Source: Pseudomonas sp. JAI120 (GTDB lineage Bacteria; Pseudomonadota; Gammaproteobacteria; Pseudomonadales; Pseudomonadaceae). From it: a stretch of 64,000 nucleotides of DNA. A model generated the notes under the pieces. It worked only from the letters and a program-made list of their open reading frames with translations, was not told where the DNA came from and searched no databases. This document shows positions 20,650 through 28,838 of the stretch, one piece after another. The position numbers and the translations under genes were made by a program. The stretch is from the NCBI RefSeq assembly GCF_014207255.1, contig NZ_JACHCZ010000007.1, positions 1 to 64,000 of the forward strand, read 5' to 3'. Each line of letters begins with the position of its first letter. The stretch's first letter is position 1.

Positions 20650-21252
20650 ATGCAATTAAATGTAAATGACGCTCAAGCGATCGAAGTTTCCGAACTGACA
20701 TTTGGCGGCGAATTCAACGAGACGCTGGTTCACCAAGCAGTCGTGGCCTACATGGCCGGCGGCCGTCAAGGTAGCAAGCAGCAAAAGACCCGTTCCGACG
20801 TTCGTGGTGGCGGTAAGCGCCCGTGGCGTCAGAAAGGTACTGGCCGTGCTCGTGCCGGTACTATCCGTAGCCCAATCTGGCGCGGCGGCGGTACCACTTT
20901 TGCAGCTCGTCCGCAGGATCACTCTCAGAAGCTCAACAAGAAGATGTATCGCGCAGCACTGCGCTCCATCCTTGCTGAACTCGTGCGTACTGATCGCCTG
21001 GTCGTGGTTCAGGACTTCGCTGTTGAAAGTCCAAAAACCAAAGATCTGCTGGGCAAACTGAACAACATGAGCCTGACCGACGTTTTGATCGTGTCTGAAG
21101 CTGTTGATCAGAACCTGTACCTGGCTGCTCGTAACCTGCCACACGTTGATGTACGTGACGTGCAGGGTTCCGATCCAGTTAGTCTGATCGCATACGACAA
21201 GGTGTTGATCACCGTGTCGGCCGTGAAGAAATTCGAGGAGCTGCTGGGATGA
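20650..21252 (+). CDS. rplD: 50S ribosomal protein L4
   Basis: L4 (200 residues) lines the exit tunnel with its extended loop ([20 protein letters not shown], about residues 58-77), where macrolide-resistance changes occur in other species; none is obvious. In E. coli L4 represses the S10 operon through a long leader that is not present here. The stop overlaps the rplW start in ATGA. Confidence 0.96.
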
Positions 21253-21548
21253 ACCAGGAACGCGTATTTAAAGTTCTGCTTGGCCCGCACGTTTCCGAAA
21301 AGGCTACGGTTCTGGCTGACAAGAAAGGCCAGTTCGTTTTCAAGGTTGCAACTGACGCAACCAAGCTGGAAATCAAGAAGGCCGTCGAAAGCCTGTTCAG
21401 CGTGAAAGTTGAGCGTGTTACTACCCTGAATGTTCTGGGTAAGAGCAAGCGCACTGCTCGCGGTCTGGGCAAGCGTAATGACTGGAAGAAGGCAGTTATC
21501 TCCCTTCAGCCAGGCCAAGATCTCGATTTCAGCAGCAGTGCTGAGTAA
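21249..21548 (+). CDS. rplW: 50S ribosomal protein L23
   Basis: L23 (99 residues) lies at the tunnel exit and is the docking site for trigger factor and SRP. It starts [19 protein letters not shown]. The family pattern [17 protein letters not shown] is visible. Its ATG overlaps the rplD stop by four bases. Confidence 0.96.
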
Positions 21549-21562
21549 GGAAGGGGTGCATC

Positions 21563-22387
21563 ATGGCAATCGTTAAATGCAAACCGACTTCCCCTGGCCG
21601 CCGTTTTGTGGTCAAGGTGGTCAACCAGGAGCTGCATAAAGGCGCTCCTCACGCACCGCTGCTCGAGAAGAAATCGAAGACTGGTGGTCGTAACAACAAT
21701 GGTCGTATTACCACTCGTCATATTGGTGGTGGCCATAAGCAGCATTATCGTCTGGTCGATTTCCGTCGCAACGACAAAGATGGCATCGCTGCCACTGTCG
21801 AGCGTATCGAATACGATCCAAACCGTACTGCTCACATCGCTCTGCTGCTGTACGCAGATGGCGAGCGTCGCTACATCATCGCGCCTAAAGGCGTGAGTGC
21901 TGGCGACCAGCTGATCGCAGGTGCCTTGGCGCCGATCAAGCCGGGCAACGCTCTTCAACTGCGTAACATTCCAGTTGGTAGCACCGTACACGGCATCGAA
22001 TTGAAGCCAGGTAAAGGCGCGCAAATCGCTCGTTCCGCTGGTGCTTCGGCTCAGCTGATCGCTCGTGAAGGTGTCTACGTGACCCTGCGTCTGCGTTCTG
22101 GTGAGATGCGTAAAGTGCTGGCTGAATGCCGCGCGACCCTGGGTGAAGTCTCGAACTCCGAGCACAGCCTGCGTTCGCTGGGTAAAGCTGGTGCCAAACG
22201 CTGGCGTGGCGTTCGCCCAACCGTTCGTGGTGTTGCCATGAACCCGGTTGACCACCCACACGGTGGTGGTGAAGGTCGTACCTCTGGTGGTCGTCATCCG
22301 GTATCGCCATGGGGCTTCCCGACTAAGGGCGCGAAGACTCGTGGTAATAAGCGTACCGACAAAATGATCGTCCGTCGTCGCAAGTAA
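21563..22387 (+). CDS. rplB: 50S ribosomal protein L2
   Basis: L2 (274 residues) is needed for subunit joining and peptidyl transferase activity. The strongly conserved MNPVDHPHGGGEGR near residue 225, with the essential histidine, is intact, and the basic C terminus ends KRTDKMIVRRRK. A 14-base spacer with AAGGA precedes it. Confidence 0.97.
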   Translation: MAIVKCKPTSPGRRFVVKVVNQELHKGAPHAPLLEKKSKTGGRNNNGRITTRHIGGGHKQHYRLVDFRRNDKDGIAATVERIEYDPNRTAHIALLLYADGERRYIIAPKGVSAGDQLIAGALAPIKPGNALQLRNIPVGSTVHGIELKPGKGAQIARSAGASAQLIAREGVYVTLRLRSGEMRKVLAECRATLGEVSNSEHSLRSLGKAGAKRWRGVRPTVRGVAMNPVDHPHGGGEGRTSGGRHPVSPWGFPTKGAKTRGNKRTDKMIVRRRK

Positions 22388-22403
22388 ATAGAGGGATACG
22401 ACA

Positions 22404-22679
22404 GTGCCACGTTCTCTGAAAAAAGGTCCTTTTATTGATCTTCACCTACTGAAGAAGATCGAAGTGGCGGCGGAAAAGAATGATCGCAAACCAGTTAAGA
22501 CCTGGTCGCGTCGTTCGATGATCCTGCCACAAATGGTCGGTCTGACCATCGCTGTACACAACGGTCGTCTGCACGTCCCAGTTCTCGTTAACGAAGACAT
22601 GGTCGGCCACAAACTAGGCGAGTTTGCCGGTACCCGCACTTATCGTGGGCACGTGGCAGACAAGAAAGCCAAGCGTTAA
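22404..22679 (+). CDS. rpsS: 30S ribosomal protein S19
   Basis: S19 (91 residues) pairs with S13 in the 30S head near the A-site finger. The start is GTG (22404), giving [18 protein letters not shown]. The conserved [24 protein letters not shown] segment is present. GAGGGA lies upstream. Confidence 0.96.
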
Positions 22680-22690
22680 GGGGTAAGGAA

Positions 22691-23023
22691 ATGGAAGTAG
22701 CCGCTAAGTTGTCGGGCGCTCGAATCTCCGCCCAGAAAGCCCGCTTGGTCGCCGACCAGATCCGCGGGAAGAAGGTGGGCGAAGCGCTCAACCTGTTGGC
22801 TTTCAGCAGTAAGAAAGCCGCCGAGATCATGAAGAAAGTGCTGGAGTCGGCCGTAGCCAACGCCGAGCATAACGAAGGCGCAGACGTTGATGACCTGAAG
22901 GTCAGCACCGTTTTCGTCAACGAAGGGCGTTCGCTGAAGCGCATCATGCCGCGTGCCAAAGGCCGTGCTGATCGCATCGTCAAGCGGTCTTGCCATATCA
23001 CTGTCAAGGTTGCTGACAAGTAA
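22691..23023 (+). CDS. rplV: 50S ribosomal protein L22
   Basis: L22 (110 residues) extends a beta hairpin into the exit tunnel; the hairpin part [19 protein letters not shown] is unaltered. N-terminal helices begin [21 protein letters not shown]. It follows rpsS by 11 bases. Confidence 0.96.
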
Positions 23024-23036
23024 CGGAGTCGAAGAG

Positions 23037-23723
23037 ATGGGTCAGAAAGTACATCCCATTGGCATTCGCCTGGGAATCGTCAAGGAGCACACCTCCGTCT
23101 GGTACGCAGACGGTCGGACTTATGCGGACTATTTGTTCGCTGATCTGAAGGTGCGTGAGTATCTCCAAGACAAACTAAAAAGCGCGTCCGTAAGCCGTAT
23201 CGATATCCATCGTCCGGCGCAAACTGCACGTATCACCATCCATACCGCTCGTCCAGGTATCGTTATCGGGAAGAAAGGTGAAGATGTTGAGAAACTGCGT
23301 CAGGACCTGACCAAGCAAATGGGTGTGCCTGTGCACATCAATATCGAAGAGATCCGCAAGCCGGAGCTCGACGGTATGCTGGTTGCGCAGAGCGTAGCTC
23401 AGCAGCTGGAGCGTCGCGTAATGTTCCGTCGCGCTATGAAGCGCGCCGTACAGAACGCCATGCGCATTGGTGCCAAAGGCATCAAAATCCAAGTGAGCGG
23501 TCGTCTCGGCGGTGCTGAAATCGCACGTACTGAATGGTATCGCGAAGGTCGTGTGCCACTGCACACCCTGCGTGCCGACATCGACTATGCCAACTACGAA
23601 GCTCACACCACTTACGGTGTGATCGGTGTAAAGGTTTGGATCTTCAAAGGCGAAGTAATTGGTGGTCGCCAAGAAGAACTGAAACCACAAGCACCAGCGC
23701 CTCGTAAAAAAGCTGCTAAGTAA
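23037..23723 (+). CDS. rpsC: 30S ribosomal protein S3
   Basis: S3 (228 residues) guards the mRNA entry channel and has helicase activity with S4. The KH domain motif [17 protein letters not shown] is present. The C-terminal domain ends in a basic tail ([13 protein letters not shown]). The open frame begins upstream inside rplV, but [13 protein letters not shown] at 23037, with CGGAG before it, is the conserved start. Confidence 0.96.
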
Positions 23724-23735
23724 GGGGTACGCCAA

Positions 23736-24149
23736 ATGTTGCAACCAAAGCGTACGAAGTTCCGCAAGCAGATGACAGGCCACAATCGTGGTCTGGCTCA
23801 GCGCGGTAGCAAAGTCAGCTTCGGCGAGTTCGCGCTGAAGTCTGTAGCTCGTGGTCGTCTCACCGCTCGTCAGATCGAGTCAGCGCGTCGTGCACTGACC
23901 CGTCACGTAAAACGTGGCGGCAAGATCTGGATCCGTGTATTCCCGGACAAGCCGATCTCCAAAAAACCTCTCGAGGTTCGGATGGGTAAAGGTAAGGGTA
24001 ACGTGGAATACTGGGTAGCCCAGATTCAGCCAGGCAAAGTCCTGTATGAAATCGAGGGTGTAACTGAAGAGCTGGCGCGTGAGGCTTTTGCCCTGGCTGC
24101 TGCAAAGCTGCCGCTCGCCACCGCCTTTGTTAAACGGACGGTGATGTGA
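23736..24149 (+). CDS. rplP: 50S ribosomal protein L16
   Basis: L16 (137 residues) organises the A-site tRNA pocket. The start [19 protein letters not shown] and the arginine in [13 protein letters not shown] region are typical; in E. coli an arginine of L16 is hydroxylated by YcfD. Its stop overlaps the rpmC start (ATG TGATG arrangement). Confidence 0.96.
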
Positions 24150-24340
24150 TGAAAGCGAATGAACTTCGTGAAAAATCCGCACAGCAGCTGAACGAGCAAC
24201 TGCTCGGCCTGCTGCGCGACCAGTTCAATCTGCGTATGCAGAAAGCAACTGGCCAGTTGGGGCAGTCTCATCTGCTCTCGCAAGTTAAGCGTGACATTGC
24301 TCGCGTGAAGACTGTGCTCAACCAGCAGGCAGGTAAGTGA
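24149..24340 (+). CDS. rpmC: 50S ribosomal protein L29
   Basis: L29 (63 residues) is a two-helix protein at the tunnel exit beside L23. Sequence [21 protein letters not shown] and the ending [12 protein letters not shown] fit the family. ATG 24149 is used, since GTG 24146 would add one residue without better spacing. Confidence 0.95.
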
Positions 24341-24342
24341 TC

Positions 24343-24609
24343 ATGGCTGAAGCCGAAAAGACTGTCCGTACGCTGACTGGCCGTGTTGTCAGCGACAAGA
24401 TGGACAAAACCATCACCGTTTTGATCGAGCGTCGCGTTAAGCACCCGATCTACGGTAAATATGTTAAGCGTTCGACTAAGCTGCACGCGCACGACGAAAC
24501 CAACCAGTGCCACATCGGCGACAAAGTCACTATTCGTGAAACTCGTCCGCTGGCCAAGACTAAGTCTTGGGCATTGGTTGATGTTCTCGAACGCGCTGTG
24601 GAAGTCTAA
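24343..24609 (+). CDS. rpsQ: 30S ribosomal protein S17
   Basis: S17 (88 residues) is an OB-fold protein that binds 16S helix 11 early in assembly. The motifs RTLTGRVVSDKMDKTITV and CHIGDKVTIRETRPLAKTKSW are standard. The start at 24343 lies two bases after the rpmC stop. It closes the S10 operon without a terminator before rplN. Confidence 0.95.
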   Translation: MAEAEKTVRTLTGRVVSDKMDKTITVLIERRVKHPIYGKYVKRSTKLHAHDETNQCHIGDKVTIRETRPLAKTKSWALVDVLERAVEV

Positions 24610-24632
24610 GGACTAGGGGTCGGAGAAATTAT

Positions 24633-25001
24633 ATGATTCAGACTCAATCCATGCTCGATGTGGCCGATAACAGCGGCGCTCGCCGTGTTATGTGCATCAA
24701 GGTGCTGGGTGGCTCCCATCGTCGTTACGCTGGTATCGGTGACATCATCAAAGTTACCGTGAAGGAAGCAATTCCTCGCGGTAAGGTGAAAAAAGGCCAA
24801 GTGATGACTGCTGTTGTAGTCCGCACTCGTCACGGCGTACGCCGTGCAGATGGCTCCATTATCCGCTTTGATGGCAACGCTGCTGTTCTTCTGAACAACA
24901 AGCAAGAGCCGATCGGCACCCGTATCTTTGGGCCAGTGACCCGTGAACTTCGTACTGAGAAGTTCATGAAGATCGTCTCGCTCGCCCCAGAAGTGCTGTA
25001 A
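24633..25001 (+). CDS. rplN: 50S ribosomal protein L14
   Basis: L14 (122 residues) forms intersubunit bridges with 16S rRNA and is the target of RsfS. The start MIQTQSMLDVADNSGARRV and the end KFMKIVSLAPEVL match the family. First gene of the spc operon; I see no promoter in the 23-base gap after rpsQ, so it probably reads on from the S10 operon. Confidence 0.96.
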   Translation: MIQTQSMLDVADNSGARRVMCIKVLGGSHRRYAGIGDIIKVTVKEAIPRGKVKKGQVMTAVVVRTRHGVRRADGSIIRFDGNAAVLLNNKQEPIGTRIFGPVTRELRTEKFMKIVSLAPEVL

Positions 25002-25012
25002 GGAGATCCGAC

Positions 25013-25327
25013 ATGCAAAAGATTCGTCGTGACGACGAGATCATCGTGATCGCCGGCAAAGACAAAGGTAAGCGCGGTAAGGTGCTGAAGGTTCTCGCTG
25101 ACGACCGTCTGGTTGTTGGTGGTCTGAACCTGGTCAAGCGTCATACCAAGCCTAACCCGATGTCGGGCGTACAAGGCGGTATCGTCGAGAAAGAAGCGCC
25201 ACTGCACGCTTCTAACGTCGCCATCTTCAATGGCGAAACCAACAAGGCTGACCGCGTTGGTTTCAAAGTAGAAGACGGTAAGAAAATTCGTGTCTTCAAG
25301 TCGACCCAAAAAGCGGTTGATGCTTGA
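25013..25327 (+). CDS. rplX: 50S ribosomal protein L24
   Basis: L24 (104 residues) is an assembly initiator protein. The KOW motif DDEIIVIAGKDKGKRGKVLKV is at the N terminus, followed by the conserved VKRHTKPNPMSGVQGGI. AAGGAG precedes the ATG. Confidence 0.96.
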   Translation: MQKIRRDDEIIVIAGKDKGKRGKVLKVLADDRLVVGGLNLVKRHTKPNPMSGVQGGIVEKEAPLHASNVAIFNGETNKADRVGFKVEDGKKIRVFKSTQKAVDA

Positions 25328-25349
25328 ACACTGCTAGGTAGATAAGACC

Positions 25350-25889
25350 ATGGCACGACTACAAGAGATTTACCGGAAGGAAATCGCCCCCAAGCTTAAG
25401 GAAGAACTTAAGCTCGGGAACGTGATGGAAGTTCCGCGCGTTACCAAAATCACCCTGAACATGGGTCTGGGCGAAGCGATCGGCGACAAAAAAGTCATCG
25501 AGCACGCTGTTGCTGACCTGGAAAAGATCACCGGTCAAAAAGTCGTTGTGACTTACGCTCGGAAATCCATCGCTGGCTTTAAAGTCCGTGAAGGTTGGCC
25601 GATCGGCGTCAAAGTGACTCTGCGCCGTGAGCGTATGTACGAATTCCTGGATCGTCTGCTGTCGATCTCCCTGCCTCGGGTTCGCGACTTCCGCGGCCTG
25701 AATGCCAAGTCCTTCGATGGTCGTGGTAACTACAGCATGGGCGTGAAAGAGCAGATCATCTTCCCGGAAATCGACTACGACAAGATCGATGCTCTCCGCG
25801 GTCTGGACATCACCCTGACCACCACTGCCAAGAACGATGATGAAGGTCGCGCCCTGTTGCGTGCTTTCAAATTCCCGTTCCGCAACTGA
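25350..25889 (+). CDS. rplE: 50S ribosomal protein L5
   Basis: L5 (179 residues) binds 5S rRNA and touches the P-site tRNA. ARLQEIYRKEIAPKL starts the protein, and PRVTKITLNMGLGEA and the DFRGLNAKSFDGRGNYSMGVKEQ stretch are characteristic. In E. coli S8 represses the operon at the rplX-rplE junction. I did not identify such a site. Confidence 0.96.
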   Translation: MARLQEIYRKEIAPKLKEELKLGNVMEVPRVTKITLNMGLGEAIGDKKVIEHAVADLEKITGQKVVVTYARKSIAGFKVREGWPIGVKVTLRRERMYEFLDRLLSISLPRVRDFRGLNAKSFDGRGNYSMGVKEQIIFPEIDYDKIDALRGLDITLTTTAKNDDEGRALLRAFKFPFRN

Positions 25890-25902
25890 TTGGAGTAGGA
25901 CC

Positions 25903-26208
25903 ATGGCCAAGATGAGCATGAAAAACCGCGAGCTGAAGCGTCAGCTCACGGTTGCCAAGTACGCCAAGAAGCGTGCAGCACTGAAAGCAATCATCGTTGA
26001 TCTGAACGCAAGTCCAGAAGCGCGTTGGGAAGCTACAGTTGCCCTGCAGAAGCAGCCACGTGACGCAAGCGCTTCGCGCATGCGTAACCGCTGCCGCCTG
26101 ACCGGTCGTCCACACGGCGTTTACCGCAAGTTCGGCCTCGGCCGTAACAAATTGCGTGAAGCGGCAATGCGTGGTGACGTACCAGGTTTGGTTAAAGCCA
26201 GCTGGTAA
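25903..26208 (+). CDS. rpsN: 30S ribosomal protein S14, zinc-independent type
   Basis: S14 (101 residues) is in the 30S head next to S3 and S10. It is the long form that has lost the CxxC pairs: only one cysteine is seen, in RMRNRCRLTGRPHG. It therefore needs no zinc. The start MAKMSMKNRELKR at 25903 has GGAGTAGGA before it. A terminator-like hairpin follows inside the operon. Confidence 0.95.
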   Translation: MAKMSMKNRELKRQLTVAKYAKKRAALKAIIVDLNASPEARWEATVALQKQPRDASASRMRNRCRLTGRPHGVYRKFGLGRNKLREAAMRGDVPGLVKASW

Positions 26209-26271
26209 GTACTTTCAGCGTCCAGGTGGTCTGAATCGAAAGATACTGACCGCCGGTGACCCTGAATCTGG

Positions 26272-26298
26272 AACAAGCCCCTTTTGGGGCTTGTTTCA
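26272..26298 (+). terminator. terminator-like hairpin inside the spc operon
   Basis: AACAAGCCCC (26272-26281), TTTT and GGGGCTTGTT (26286-26295) form a perfect 10-bp stem with T-rich flanks. It lies in the 206-base rpsN-rpsH gap and could end or attenuate transcription from upstream. Confidence 0.8.
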
Positions 26299-26319
26299 TT
26301 TCCGGAGTGTGTCTAAAAT
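26291..26319 (+). promoter_or_regulatory. putative internal promoter before rpsH
   Basis: TTGTTT (26291-26296), a 17-base spacer and TAAAAT (26314-26319) follow directly on, and overlap, the hairpin. A start near 26326 would leave a leader of about 90 bases before rpsH. The -35 match is only moderate. Confidence 0.45.
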
Positions 26320-26414
26320 ACGCGGCTCGCCTGAGCCCGTGTTTTTTACCCGGAGATTCTCAGCGACATATGTAGCCGCAAGGCTAATTTTTTTGTATTA
26401 GGAGCGTCTAGCCC

Positions 26415-26807
26415 ATGAGTATGCAGGACCCGTTAGCGGACATGCTAACTCGTATCCGTAATGCCCAGATGGCTGAAAAGTCCGTCGTAAGCATGCCATC
26501 TTCCAAGTTGAAGGTTGCTGTTGCCAAAGTCCTGAAAGACGAAGGCTACATTGCGGGTTATCAGATCAGCAGCGAAATCAAACCACTGCTGTCCATCGAG
26601 CTGAAGTACTTCGAAGGCCGTTCGGTCATCGAGGAAGTGAAGCGCGTTAGCCGTCCAGGCCTGCGTCAGTACAAGTCCGCTGAAGATCTGCCGAAAGTTC
26701 GTGGCGGTCTGGGCGTGTCTATCGTCTCCACCAACAAAGGTGTGATGACGGATCGTGCTGCGCGCGCTGCCGGTGTCGGCGGCGAAGTTCTTTGCACTGT
26801 GTTCTAA
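26415..26807 (+). CDS. rpsH: 30S ribosomal protein S8
   Basis: S8 (130 residues) binds the central domain of 16S rRNA and, in E. coli, represses the spc operon. Start MQDPLADMLTRIRNAQ and the C-terminal STNKGVMTDRAARAAGVGGE are standard. GGAG precedes the ATG. It begins the second half of the spc operon after the hairpin/promoter gap. Confidence 0.96.
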   Translation: MSMQDPLADMLTRIRNAQMAEKSVVSMPSSKLKVAVAKVLKDEGYIAGYQISSEIKPLLSIELKYFEGRSVIEEVKRVSRPGLRQYKSAEDLPKVRGGLGVSIVSTNKGVMTDRAARAAGVGGEVLCTVF

Positions 26808-26819
26808 GGGGGGATAAGC

Positions 26820-27353
26820 ATGTCTCGCGTCGCTAAGAACCCCGTTAAGCTGCCAGCCGGTGTCGAAGTCAAATTCGCAGGCCAACAGCTTTCGGTGAAG
26901 GGTGCCAAGGGCACTCTTGAACTGAATATCCATTCGTCCGTTGAGATCGTTGAAGAAGCTGGTGAGCTGCGTTTCGCTGCTCGCAATGGCGATCAACAAA
27001 CTCGCGCAATGGCTGGTACCACGCGTGCGTTGGTAAACAACATGGTCCAAGGCGTAAGCCAAGGCTTCGAGCGTAAGCTCCAGCTGGTCGGTGTTGGTTA
27101 CAAAGCGCAAGCAAAAGGCACGGTTTTGAACCTGGCCCTTGGCTTCTCGCACCCAGTGGATTACGAACTGCCGGAAGGCATCACCGCTGAGACTCCTAGC
27201 CAGACCGATATCCTGATCAAGGGCATCGATAAGCAACTGGTAGGTCAAGTGGCTGCTGAGATCCGCGACTTCCGTCCACCAGAGCCGTACAAAGGCAAAG
27301 GTGTGCGCTACGCGGACGAAGTCGTCCGTCGTAAAGAAGCCAAGAAGAAGTAG
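26820..27353 (+). CDS. rplF: 50S ribosomal protein L6
   Basis: L6 (177 residues), a two-domain protein near the sarcin-ricin loop. SRVAKNPVKLPAGVEV starts it, and PEPYKGKGVRYADEVVRRKEAKKK ends it as in the family. It follows rpsH by 12 bases with GGGG upstream. Confidence 0.96.
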   Translation: MSRVAKNPVKLPAGVEVKFAGQQLSVKGAKGTLELNIHSSVEIVEEAGELRFAARNGDQQTRAMAGTTRALVNNMVQGVSQGFERKLQLVGVGYKAQAKGTVLNLALGFSHPVDYELPEGITAETPSQTDILIKGIDKQLVGQVAAEIRDFRPPEPYKGKGVRYADEVVRRKEAKKK

Positions 27354-27363
27354 GGCATAGCAA

Positions 27364-27714
27364 ATGACCGACAAAAAAGTTACTCGACTGCGTCGCGCTC
27401 GCAAAGCACGCCTGAAAATGCACGAACTCGAAGTCGTGCGTCTCTGCGTGTTCCGCTCGTCGCAGCACATCTACGCCCAGGTCATCTCGGCCGACGGCAA
27501 CAAAGTCTTGGCCAGCGCCTCGACTTTGGATAAAGAACTGCGTGATGGTGCCACTGGCAACATCGACGCGGCCACAAAGGTTGGCCAGCTGGTCGCTACG
27601 CGTGCTAAGGCCGCCGGCGTCTCGCAAGTGGCTTTCGACCGCTCTGGCTTCAAGTACCACGGCCGCGTTAAAGCGCTGGCTGATGCTGCTCGTGAAGCTG
27701 GGCTGGAGTTCTAA
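27364..27714 (+). CDS. rplR: 50S ribosomal protein L18
   Basis: L18 (116 residues) carries 5S rRNA into the central protuberance with L5 and L25. The basic N terminus (VTRLRRARKARLKMHE) and the ending FDRSGFKYHGRVKALADAAREAG are diagnostic. It is four bases from rpsE. Confidence 0.96.
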   Translation: MTDKKVTRLRRARKARLKMHELEVVRLCVFRSSQHIYAQVISADGNKVLASASTLDKELRDGATGNIDAATKVGQLVATRAKAAGVSQVAFDRSGFKYHGRVKALADAAREAGLEF

Positions 27715-27717
27715 GTT

Positions 27718-28218
27718 ATGTCAAATAACGACCAAAAGCGCGACGAAGGCTACATTGAGAAGCTGGTTCAAGTTAACCGCGTAGCCAAAACCGTTAAAGG
27801 CGGCCGTATCTTCACTTTCACCGCGTTGACCGTGGTTGGTGATGGTAAAGGGCGCGTTGGCTTCGGCCGTGGCAAGTCACGTGAAGTGCCTGCTGCGATC
27901 CAGAAGGCAATGGAAGCTGCTCGTCGCAACATGATCCAAGTTGATCTGAACGGCACCACGCTGCAGTACGCAATGAAGTCCGCTCACGGCGCTTCGAAGG
28001 TGTACATGCAGCCTGCTTCTGAAGGTACCGGTATCATCGCTGGCGGCGCTATGCGTGCTGTCCTCGAGGTTGCTGGTGTTCAGAACGTTCTGGCCAAGTG
28101 CTATGGCTCGACTAACCCGGTAAACGTGGTTCACGCCACTTTCAAAGGTTTGAAAGCTATGCAATCTCCTGAATCCATTGCCGCCAAGCGTGGCAAAAGC
28201 GTCAAGGAGATCTTCTGA
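27718..28218 (+). CDS. rpsE: 30S ribosomal protein S5
   Basis: S5 (166 residues) helps decoding accuracy and mRNA unwinding. The N-terminal dsRBD-like domain includes [19 protein letters not shown]. The C-terminal domain has [15 protein letters not shown]. The spectinomycin loop ([11 protein letters not shown] region) looks wild type. Confidence 0.96.
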
Positions 28219-28220
28219 TC

Positions 28221-28397
28221 ATGGCTACCGTTAAAGTAACGCTGATCAAAAGCATGACCGGCCGCATCCCTAACCACAAATTGTGCGTTAAGGGTTTGGG
28301 TCTGCGTCGCATCGGTCACACTGTAGAAGTCCAGGATACTCCCGAGAATCGCGGGATGATCAACAAGGCTTACTACATGCTGCGTGTCGAGGGTTAA
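28221..28397 (+). CDS. rpmD: 50S ribosomal protein L30
   Basis: A 58-residue protein beginning [20 protein letters not shown] and ending AYYMLRVEG, the compact bacterial L30. It fits exactly between rpsE (two-base gap) and rplO (three-base gap), with AAGGAG at the end of rpsE as ribosome-binding site. Confidence 0.96.
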
Positions 28398-28400
28398 TCG

Positions 28401-28838
28401 ATGAAACTCAATGATCTGAGTCCAGCGCCGGGTTCCCGTCGCGAAAAGCATCGTCCGGGCCGTGGTATCGGTAGCGGTTTGGGTAAGACTGGTGGCCGTG
28501 GCCACAAAGGTCAAACCTCCCGCTCCGGTGGCACCATTGCTCCAGGCTTTGAAGGCGGTCAACAGCCGCTGCATCGTCGCCTGCCTAAGTTCGGTTTCGT
28601 TTCCCTGAAGGCCATGGACCGCGCAGAAGTGCGTCTGTCCGAGCTGGCTAAAGTGGAAGGCGACATCGTTACTGTGCAGACCCTGAAAGATGCCAACGTG
28701 ATCAACGTCAACGTACAGCGTGTGAAAATCATGCTGTCCGGTGAAGTGACTCGCGCTGTCACTATCGGCAAGGGAATCGGCGCCACCAAAGGTGCGCGTT
28801 CGGCTATCGAAGCAGCTGGCGGCAAGTTCGAGGAATAA
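28401..28838 (+). CDS. rplO: 50S ribosomal protein L15
   Basis: L15 (145 residues) is needed late in 50S assembly. Its glycine- and basic-rich N terminus (PGSRREKHRPGRGIGSGLGK, GGRGHKGQ) threads through 23S rRNA. The globular part ends ARSAIEAAGGKFEE. The stop codon directly abuts the secY ATG. Confidence 0.96.
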   Translation: MKLNDLSPAPGSRREKHRPGRGIGSGLGKTGGRGHKGQTSRSGGTIAPGFEGGQQPLHRRLPKFGFVSLKAMDRAEVRLSELAKVEGDIVTVQTLKDANVINVNVQRVKIMLSGEVTRAVTIGKGIGATKGARSAIEAAGGKFEE

